Shown: positions 1 through 4,381 of the stretch, piece by piece
Layout: every line of letters begins with the position of its first letter
Numbering within the stretch: the stretch's first letter is position 1
DNA from: an uncultured Elusimicrobium sp.
GTDB lineage: Bacteria; Elusimicrobiota; Endomicrobiia; Endomicrobiales; Endomicrobiaceae
Direction: 5' to 3'
NCBI GenBank assembly: GCA_902761395.1
Contig: CACWKJ010000020.1
Coordinates: 1-10,904 of the forward strand
Length of the DNA stretch: 10,904 nucleotides
Notes under the pieces: model-generated
The model's input: only the letters and a program-made list of their open reading frames with translations
What the model was told of the DNA's origin: nothing
Databases searched by the model: none
Program-made: the position numbers and the translations under genes

Positions 1-433
1 GTACAACGAAGATATTGATAATATAATTTCCGTTCATTATCAAACGGAAGAATATGAAGAAATAGTTATCGTTAAAGATATACAACTTTATTCAATGTGC
101 GAACATCATTTGTTACCTTTTTCAGGTAAAGTTCATATAGCATATTTACCGAAAAAAGGCAGAATTGTCGGTGTTTCAAAATTGGTTAGAGTTGTAGAAG
201 TTTTTGCTCACAGGCTGCAGTTACAGGAAAGGTTATCCGAACAGATTGCCGATACCATAATGAAAACCATTCAACCTAAAGGTGCAATGGTTGTAATAGA
301 GGCCGAACATTTATGTATGACAATGAGAGGCGTAAGAAAACCGGGAGCAAAAATGATAACTTCCGCAATGAGAGGCATATTTTTAAAAGATGCAAGAACA
401 AGATCCGAAGCCCTTTCGTTATTAAAAGATTAA
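1..433 (+). CDS. folE: GTP cyclohydrolase I, 5'-truncated by the window edge
   Basis: GTP cyclohydrolase I converts GTP to 7,8-dihydroneopterin triphosphate, the first step of tetrahydrofolate synthesis (cytosolic homodecamer in the known family). The reading frame is open from base 2, giving 142-143 codons before TAA at 431-433. The family is usually about 180-220 residues, so roughly 40-70 N-terminal residues lie outside. The sequence shows the zinc-site signature SMCEHH (Cys codon 98-100), the substrate-region stretch EHLCMTMRGVRKPG with the second zinc-ligand Cys at 314-316, and a typical C-terminal TSAMRG segment. The ATG at 95 lies inside the conserved SMCEHH motif and is not a plausible start. 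No terminator follows; a dispersed repeat begins 7 nt after the stop. A second folate gene (folP) lies 1.9 kb downstream, probably in a separate transcription unit. Identity is secure from the motifs; nothing can be said about its promoter. Confidence 0.95.
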   Translation, partial: YNEDIDNIISVHYQTEEYEEIVIVKDIQLYSMCEHHLLPFSGKVHIAYLPKKGRIVGVSKLVRVVEVFAHRLQLQERLSEQIADTIMKTIQPKGAMVVIEAEHLCMTMRGVRKPGAKMITSAMRGIFLKDARTRSEALSLLKD

Positions 434-439
434 AAATTT

Positions 440-472
440 GTCATTGTGAACCGACTTGTCGGCGTGGCAATC
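440..472 (+). repeat. Dispersed GTCATTG...CAATCC hairpin repeat, copy 1
   Basis: This is an imperfect palindrome starting GTCATTGTGAA and ending GGCAATCC. The outer arms ATTG (443-446) and CAAT (468-471) enclose a perfect inner hairpin CCGAC-TT-GTCGG (451-462). Related copies lie at 2114-2140 and 10520-10546. The inner part differs between copies while the GTCATTG and GCAATCC ends are kept. Such GTCATTGCGAGC...GGCAATC repeats are seen in many bacterial genomes; their function is unknown. Confidence 0.7.
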
Positions 473-481
473 CGGTGTCGT

Positions 482-509
482 GTCATCCCGCACTTGATGC
501 GGGATCTAT
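482..509 (+). repeat. GTCAT-hairpin-ATCTAT repeat, copy A
   Basis: An 8-bp perfect stem ATCCCGCA/TGCGGGAT (485-492/498-505) with loop CTTGA, flanked by GTCAT and ATCTAT. It is one of five copies in the window (482, 1196, 2149, 10600, 10635). All keep the flanks and the CTYGR loop, and their stems change by compensatory pairs. It follows copy 1 of the GTCATTG repeat by 9 nt. It has no T-tract and is not a classical terminator. Confidence 0.8.
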
Positions 510-515
510 TAGTTA

Positions 516-532
516 ATTGTAAATTATAAATT
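516..532. repeat. 17-bp AT repeat ATTGTAAATTATAAATT, copy 1
   Basis: An exact 17-mer, found again at 10571-10587 and 10703-10719, each time close to the GTCAT hairpin repeats. It lies 36 nt upstream of the first outer-membrane gene, where its AT content could also serve promoter function. No clear -35/-10 pair was found there. Confidence 0.6.
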
Positions 533-568
533 ATCATTAAAGTAAATTTATATAAACGGAGGCAGTAA

Positions 569-1168
569 ATGAGAAAGTTGTTAGTAGCAGTCTTGTTGGC
601 AGTAGCAATGGTAGCACCTGCATTTGCAGCAAAAGGAGATATGTATATCGATGGAAAGTTGGGAATAGGTGTAAGTAACAGTGCAAAAACTTCCGGTGAA
701 GGAAAGTCAAGTGATATTTCTTTTGGCTTTGAGGCAAAAACTCCGTTTTCTTTAGGTGCGGAATTTTTTTACGGGTTAATGGATAATTTGTCTGTAGGTT
801 TCGGTGCAAATTATATTTCAGATTCTGAAGTAGATTATGATGGTATGACAATAAAATCAGGAACAACAAATATTTATGTAGCAGTAAAACCCGAAGCAAA
901 AATTGAATCAAATATATTTTCAAGCATATATGCAGTAGGTCAGTTGGGTTTGGCTATGGTAAGAATGGATGGTTCAGGAGGAGATTGGATTGACTCAATA
1001 GATAACGGAATATATTTGGGTGCAGGTCTTGGTGTAACAATAAAAGATGTTGTTTTTGTTGAATTTATATTCTCATCATCTAACGGTGCCGGAAAATACG
1101 AAGGAAGAACTATAAATGTTCAATATACGGCAACAACATTTAATATAGGTTATAAATTTGCATTGTAA
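569..1168 (+). CDS. Putative outer-membrane beta-barrel protein (paralogue 1)
   Basis: The gene encodes 199 residues. The N-terminus is a classical Sec signal peptide: MRK, then a hydrophobic run, then APAFA with predicted cleavage after Ala20. The mature part (about 179 residues) has no further hydrophobic helix. It consists of Gly-rich alternating segments typical of small beta-barrels, such as LGAEFFYG, LSVGFGANYI, GIYLGAGLGV and a final strand NIGYKFAL. The start is set by GGAGG at 558-562, 6 nt before the ATG. The neighbouring gene at 1250-1855 is a clear paralogue with the same architecture. Two blocks are almost identical: the signal-peptide end plus AAKGD, and TNIYVAVKPEAKIESNIF. Outer-membrane location is an inference from the signal peptide and strand pattern. 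No enzymatic or transport role can be assigned; a structural or porin-like barrel is most likely, and a periplasmic beta protein is the alternative. Confidence 0.85.
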   Translation: MRKLLVAVLLAVAMVAPAFAAKGDMYIDGKLGIGVSNSAKTSGEGKSSDISFGFEAKTPFSLGAEFFYGLMDNLSVGFGANYISDSEVDYDGMTIKSGTTNIYVAVKPEAKIESNIFSSIYAVGQLGLAMVRMDGSGGDWIDSIDNGIYLGAGLGVTIKDVVFVEFIFSSSNGAGKYEGRTINVQYTATTFNIGYKFAL

Positions 1169-1195
1169 TTCAGTTGTTAAAACCGCGGTGGCGGT

Positions 1196-1223
1196 GTCAT
1201 CCCGTACTTGGTACGGGATCTAT
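1196..1223 (+). repeat. GTCAT-hairpin-ATCTAT repeat, copy B
   Basis: An 8-bp stem ATCCCGTA/TACGGGAT (1199-1206/1212-1219) with loop CTTGG. It lies in the 81-bp gap between the two outer-membrane paralogues, 11 nt before the second gene's Shine-Dalgarno. It is preceded by a small inverted repeat CCGC/GCGG (1183-1194) that may be a remnant of the GTCATTG-type repeat. Compared with copy A, the stem changes one C-G pair to T-A. Confidence 0.8.
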
Positions 1224-1249
1224 GAAAAATATATAAGGAGAAAAATATA

Positions 1250-1855
1250 ATGAAAAAAAGTTTATTAGGTTTGTTGTTAGCGACAGCACTTGTAGTACCT
1301 GCATTTGCAGCAAAAGGAGATACGTCTATAAATGCAAAATTAGGTTTAGGTGTAAACAGTAATGTAGCTGTCAGTGGTGCTATGATAACGGGTAAAGATG
1401 ATGAGTTTTATGAATTAAAAACTGATATGCCCTTTATGTTAGGCGCAGAATTCTTTTACGGAACAAGTGATAACTTGTCCATAGGTTTCGGTGCAAACTA
1501 TGTGTTTGATGCGGATTCAAAAGCATTATCTAAATATGGTGGCGGAACAACGAATATTTATGTAGCAATAAAACCCGAAGCAAAAATTGAATCCAATATA
1601 TTTACAAGCTTGTATTTAATAGGTCAATTTGGTTTAAGTTTTGGAAGAACCGACTCTGACATTGAGGGTGATGCTTTATCGATAAATAGAGGATTATACT
1701 TGGGAGCAGGTTTCGGTGTAACAATAAAAGATGCTGTGTTTGTTGAACTTATATTCTCATCATGTAATGGAAAGTTGAAAGCAGATGGCATACAGTTAGG
1801 GGATATACAATATAATATAACATCGGTTAATGTAGGTTACAAGTTTAATATATAA
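1250..1855 (+). CDS. Putative outer-membrane beta-barrel protein (paralogue 2)
   Basis: The gene encodes 201 residues with a signal peptide (MKKSLLGLLL...VPAFA, predicted cleavage after Ala20), then a Gly- and aromatic-rich beta pattern ending in NVGYKFNI. It aligns along its full length with the upstream gene. Strand-like segments (LGAEFFYG, LSIGFGANYV, TNIYVAIKPEAKIESNIF, GLYLGAGFGVTIKD, VFVELIFSS) are conserved, while the segments between them differ in sequence and length, as expected for surface loops. AAGGAG at 1235-1240, 9 nt before ATG, supports the start. The gene probably shares a transcript with its paralogue, although the hairpin repeat between them could alter expression of the second gene. 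A terminator candidate is seen only about 340 nt downstream. Location in the outer membrane is inferred; the family name is not recognised. Confidence 0.85.
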   Translation: MKKSLLGLLLATALVVPAFAAKGDTSINAKLGLGVNSNVAVSGAMITGKDDEFYELKTDMPFMLGAEFFYGTSDNLSIGFGANYVFDADSKALSKYGGGTTNIYVAIKPEAKIESNIFTSLYLIGQFGLSFGRTDSDIEGDALSINRGLYLGAGFGVTIKDAVFVELIFSSCNGKLKADGIQLGDIQYNITSVNVGYKFNI

Positions 1856-1860
1856 TTATT

Positions 1861-1967
1861 GCGACATTATCTTTTGAATTTATACTTTGTTACAGCACGG
1901 TTCATTTACCTTTTAGTGTAAACTTCACCGTGCTGTTGCCTTGTCTAAATTCAAAATCTATCGTCGC
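1861..1967 (+). ncRNA. Long nested hairpin (107 nt), possible structured RNA or repeat
   Basis: Four perfectly complementary arms are nested in order: GCGAC 1861-1865/1963-1967; an 11-bp stem 1872-1882/1946-1956 (TTTTGAATTTA); a 10-bp stem 1892-1901/1927-1936 (ACAGCACGGT); and TTTAC 1905-1909/1918-1922 around an 8-nt apex. The internal loops are almost symmetrical (6/6, 9/9, 3/4 nt) and pyrimidine-rich on both sides. It starts 5 nt after the stop of the second outer-membrane gene. It could act as a 3'-end structure of that mRNA, a small RNA or a mobile repeat. No U-tract follows directly. Confidence 0.55.
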
Positions 1968-1968
1968 T

Positions 1969-1995
1969 CTAAAAATTATCAAAGATAATTTTTAG
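1969..1995. repeat. 12-bp perfect hairpin with AAA loop
   Basis: The arms CTAAAAATTATC (1969-1980) and GATAATTTTTAG (1984-1995) are exactly complementary around an AAA loop. It starts 1 nt after the preceding long hairpin. It resembles the hairpin at 7898-7920: both have a TAAAAAT outer arm, the same AAA loop and a C-G loop-closing pair, but different inner pairs. Confidence 0.7.
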
Positions 1996-2113
1996 AAACG
2001 AATTTCTGCTGTCCTTAAATTCTATCGATAATCTTAAAAAACACCGAATACTTCGTTCTAATTCAAAAACTTGAAAACTCTTCGTAAGCCAAGAATAAGG
2101 TATGTGATTTTTT

Positions 2114-2140
2114 GTCATTGCGAGCGGAGCGTGGCAATCC
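2114..2140 (+). repeat. Dispersed GTCATTGC...GCAATCC repeat, copy 2
   Basis: The repeat begins GTCATTGCGAGC and ends GTGGCAATCC, with arms ATTGC (2117-2121) and GCAAT (2134-2138). As at 440-509, it is followed immediately (8 nt later) by a copy of the GTCAT hairpin repeat, so the two elements recur as a pair. Confidence 0.75.
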
Positions 2141-2148
2141 ATCTGTTT

Positions 2149-2176
2149 GTCATTCCGGACTCGATCCGGAATCTAT
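2149..2176 (+). repeat. GTCAT-hairpin-ATCTAT repeat, copy C
   Basis: An 8-bp stem ATTCCGGA/TCCGGAAT (2152-2159/2165-2172) with loop CTCGA, flanked by GTCAT and ATCTAT. Core identical to copy D at 10600. It lies 15 nt upstream of the terminator hairpin. Confidence 0.8.
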
Positions 2177-2191
2177 AAAAACATTAAAAAT

Positions 2192-2219
2192 CGGGAAAAA
2201 TTTTCTTCCCGTTTTTTTT
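2192..2219 (+). terminator. Rho-independent terminator upstream of folP
   Basis: A stem CGGGAA/TTCCCG (2192-2197/2206-2211) is followed directly by eight T residues (2212-2219). The 8-nt interior can partly pair further. The arms nearly match the terminator at 10420-10448. It would end transcripts coming from the outer-membrane genes and isolate the folP operon. It lies 337 nt from the stop of the last upstream gene, so that transcript would carry the hairpins described above in its 3' untranslated region. Confidence 0.75.
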
Positions 2220-2226
2220 ATGGTAT

Positions 2227-2258
2227 TTGCTTAATATTTTTAGTAAAATATCTACAAT
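2227..2258 (+). promoter_or_regulatory. Weak candidate promoter for the folP operon
   Basis: A terminator ends at 2219 and folP starts at 2296, so a promoter is expected between them. TACAAT at 2253-2258 is a good -10 match. The best -35-like hexamer, TTGCTT at 2227-2232, sits 20 bp upstream, which is longer than optimal. The whole stretch is AT-rich, so chance matches are likely. Confidence 0.25.
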
Positions 2259-2295
2259 AAATAAAATTTGAAAAGGTTGTTATTGTCGTTAAAAA

Positions 2296-3483
2296 ATGAT
2301 AGTAAAAAAAGTAAAAGCAGATACCATAAAAGATGCAGTAAAAATTGTTGCAAGTTCAAAATGCGATGAATATGTGTACGAAAAACTTGCAAAAAAAATT
2401 GTCGGCAATTCTTTCATAGTGGAAGATATAGATAACAGAGCAGCGAGTGTTTTAAAACAAGAAGCATTGTCTTGCGGATGTGATGTGGCTGTAAGTAAAG
2501 ATGTGTCTCTGTTCAAAAAAGGGAAATCAAATATTGTTATCTGTGCCAACCGAAACCAAATAGAAAAATTAACTTCAAAAATTAAAGAACAGCCGTTCGG
2601 CTTAAAACTTTTATCCAAGCAAATATCGGATATAAATTCTTTTCAATTAAAACAAATAGTTTGTGCTGACAAAAAAATAGCATTAAACAAAACTCTTGTG
2701 ATGGGTATAATAAATTTATCACCGGATTCATTTTTTAAAAACGGAATAGAAGATATAAATGTTGCGGCAGAAACCGCATTACAAATGCAAAAAGACGGTG
2801 CGGATATTATTGATGTGGGAGCGGAATCTACAAGACCCGGTTCAAAACCTGTTCCGGTTAAACAAGAAACAGAAAAAATACAAAAGTTTTTAAAGCTGTT
2901 CAGAAAAAAATCCAAAATGCCGGTATCTGTAGATACATATAAACCCGAAGTTGCAAAAGCGGCTTTAGACGAAGGTGCGGATATTATAAACGATATTTAT
3001 GCACTGAGATACAAAAATAAAAGTATGGCAAAAATCGTTGCAAAAAATAAGGCGGCTGTAATTTTGATGCATATGAAGAAAAACCCTTTGACGATGCAAC
3101 AAAATATAAGATATAATAATACATTAAGTGATATATTTAACTTTCTGTCAAAACAGTTGGATTTTGCTTTAGATAACGGGATAAATAAAGAGTCAATAAT
3201 TATTGATCCCGGTATAGGTTTCGGTAAAACGGTTGAAGATAATTTGCTTATAATAAAAAGGTTGTTTGAATTTAAATCTTTGAATGTACCCGTGCTTATG
3301 GCACTGTCAAATAAAAGTTTTCTGGCAAAAGTTTTGGGAACGGAAGATTTTAGTGAAAGACAACTTGCAACGGCAATAGCAAATATGGTTTCTGTTATGA
3401 ACGGTGCGGATATATTAAGAGTGCACAATGTAAAAGAAACCGTTAATGCATTGAAAGTTGTTAATTCTATAAGGGGAATATAA
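2296..3483 (+). CDS. folP: Dihydropteroate synthase with N-terminal extension
   Basis: The enzyme condenses 6-hydroxymethyl-7,8-dihydropterin diphosphate with p-aminobenzoate to dihydropteroate and is the target of sulfonamides. The TIM-barrel core starts near residue 133 and shows NLSPDSF (140-146), GADIIDVGAESTRPGS (168-183), SVDTYKPEVAKAA (211-223), DIINDI (229-234), MHM (258-260), DPGIGFGKT (304-312) and the terminal RVHNV (375-379). About 130 residues precede the core, including a VLKQEALSCGCDVAVSK block; similar extensions are known in a subset of bacterial DHPS, making this 395 residues rather than about 280. The usual SRK motif reads SNK (338-340); the catalytic-site Lys is kept. An in-frame stop at 2290-2292 fixes ATG 2296 as the earliest ATG start, yet no good Shine-Dalgarno is visible (AAAAGG is 19 nt away). 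Its stop overlaps the cdaA start as TAATG. Linkage folP-cdaA is recurrent in bacteria. Confidence 0.95.
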   Translation: MIVKKVKADTIKDAVKIVASSKCDEYVYEKLAKKIVGNSFIVEDIDNRAASVLKQEALSCGCDVAVSKDVSLFKKGKSNIVICANRNQIEKLTSKIKEQPFGLKLLSKQISDINSFQLKQIVCADKKIALNKTLVMGIINLSPDSFFKNGIEDINVAAETALQMQKDGADIIDVGAESTRPGSKPVPVKQETEKIQKFLKLFRKKSKMPVSVDTYKPEVAKAALDEGADIINDIYALRYKNKSMAKIVAKNKAAVILMHMKKNPLTMQQNIRYNNTLSDIFNFLSKQLDFALDNGINKESIIIDPGIGFGKTVEDNLLIIKRLFEFKSLNVPVLMALSNKSFLAKVLGTEDFSERQLATAIANMVSVMNGADILRVHNVKETVNALKVVNSIRGI

Positions 3484-4244
3484 TGGAACTTGTGGCACAC
3501 ATATGGAATGTTTATATTTCAAACATTTTAGATATCCTTATATTGGCATACATTTTTTATAGAATATTGCTTGTTATAAAAGGTACAAGAACAATACAGG
3601 TCGTTATAGGTCTTATTGTACTTGTTGCCGTTACTATCATAGCAAGAGATGTTTTACATTTACAGACATTGTCTTGGATTATGGGAAAATTTTGGCTTGC
3701 CGCAGTTGTTATACTTGCAGTTGTTTTTCAATCCGAAATCAGATATGCGCTTGCAAAAATAGGAAGCAAACTTTTCTTGTTCGGAACAAAAATAAAATCA
3801 AATTTTATATCGGAAGTTGTTGAAGCCGCCACAGAAATGAGCAGAATAAGAATGGGAGCTTTAATAGTTCTTGAAAAAGATATGGGATTAAAAAATTATA
3901 CCGAAACAGGTATAAAATTGGATGCTAAAGTGACTCATGAGTTGTTGTTATCCATATTTAATACAAAAGCACCTATTCACGACGGCGCAGTTATAATAAA
4001 AGATGAAAAAATCGAAGCTGCCGGATGTGTGTTACCTATAAGTACCGAAATAGAAGTTAAACATTTGGGAACAAGGCACAGAGCCGGTATAGGTTTGTCC
4101 GCTACAACAGATGCCGTAGTTTTGGTAGTATCGGAAGAAACCGGTAACATATCGATTTGTGTTGACGGAGAAATAGAAAAAGTAAGCAGTGAAAATTTGT
4201 TGGAAGTATTAACAAATAAATATACCGAAAAGGCTATATTATGA
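3483..4244 (+). CDS. cdaA: Membrane diadenylate cyclase CdaA
   Basis: CdaA makes the second messenger c-di-AMP from two ATP; in other bacteria this controls potassium/osmolyte uptake and envelope homeostasis. The 253-residue protein has the standard layout. Three hydrophobic segments (about residues 14-32, 38-54, 66-83) anchor it in the inner membrane, and a cytoplasmic DAC domain (about 110-250) follows. The DAC domain carries the DGA motif (HDGAVII, Asp167-Ala169) and the RHR motif (GTRHRAGIGLS, Arg198-Arg200) needed for ATP binding and catalysis. Length is close to the family norm of about 270. Translation is coupled on both sides: its ATG shares one base with the folP stop, with AAGGGG about 5 nt upstream, and its TGA overlaps the ATG of the next ORF (ATGA at 4241-4244). 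No missing residue is seen, so it should be active. The usual partner gene cdaR follows only as a short form. Confidence 0.95.
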   Translation: MELVAHIWNVYISNILDILILAYIFYRILLVIKGTRTIQVVIGLIVLVAVTIIARDVLHLQTLSWIMGKFWLAAVVILAVVFQSEIRYALAKIGSKLFLFGTKIKSNFISEVVEAATEMSRIRMGALIVLEKDMGLKNYTETGIKLDAKVTHELLLSIFNTKAPIHDGAVIIKDEKIEAAGCVLPISTEIEVKHLGTRHRAGIGLSATTDAVVLVVSEETGNISICVDGEIEKVSSENLLEVLTNKYTEKAIL

Positions 4245-4351
4245 GAAAAATAAAATTTAAAAACATAAAAAAAGCGATATTAAATAATTGGCAATTAAAA
4301 CTTATTTCTTTGTGTCTTGCCTTAATGTTTTGGGCATATGTAAAGTTATAA
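4241..4351 (+). CDS. 36-residue CdaR/YbbR-like membrane microprotein (N-terminal segment only)
   Basis: The ATG overlaps the cdaA stop (ATGA) and the ORF ends with TAA at 4349-4351, giving MRKIKFKNIKKAILNN followed by WQLKLISLCLALMFWAYVKL. A basic start, then NNW-LKL-SL-LA---W-YV, is the signature of the N-terminal membrane helix of CdaR (YbbR), the regulator normally encoded directly after cdaA. CdaR normally continues with several extracytoplasmic YbbR domains. Here the frame stops right after the helix and the next gene's Shine-Dalgarno begins 15 nt later, so there is no room for the remainder. Two readings are possible: a retained minimal helix that still binds CdaA in the membrane, or a degenerate remnant. 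The intact start, the overlap with cdaA and the conserved helix pattern favour a translated peptide. Function is inferred only. Confidence 0.7.
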   Translation: MRKIKFKNIKKAILNNWQLKLISLCLALMFWAYVKL

Positions 4352-4381
4352 TAAGAGAGTTGTTATAAGGAGATATAGAGT

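Larger units (their letters stand above)
1856..2295. other. 440-bp gene-free region rich in inverted repeats
   Basis: I see no credible coding sequence here. In order it contains a long nested hairpin (1861-1967), a 12-bp perfect hairpin (1969-1995), a 6-bp inverted repeat GAATTT/AAATTC (2000-2022), a copy of the GTCATTG repeat (2114-2140), a copy of the GTCAT hairpin (2149-2176), a terminator (2192-2219), and a short AT-rich stretch that must hold the folP promoter if the terminator is efficient. 2023-2113 shows nothing recognisable. Confidence 0.75.

Noticed and set aside
313..516. 67-codon plus-strand frame overlapping folE
   Set aside because: It runs out of frame through folE and then through the GTCATTG/GTCAT repeats; the tail (CHPALDAGS) is just translated repeat.
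537..923. 128-codon open frame on the minus strand opposite the first outer-membrane gene
   Set aside because: Low-complexity Leu/His/Tyr product antisense to a gene with signal peptide and Shine-Dalgarno; a shadow of biased codon use.
1861..1967. Integron attC site as an explanation of the nested hairpin
   Set aside because: The end sequences (GCGAC/GTCGC) do not match the attC R-box pattern GTTRRRY/RYYYAAC, and no integrase or cassette array is present.
2997..3500. 167-codon minus-strand frame under folP
   Set aside because: Antisense to the conserved DHPS core, with no ribosome site and no recognisable motif.
4241..4381. Frameshifted full-length cdaR
   Set aside because: Only 30 nt separate the short ORF from glgP, so no remaining YbbR coding sequence exists in any frame.
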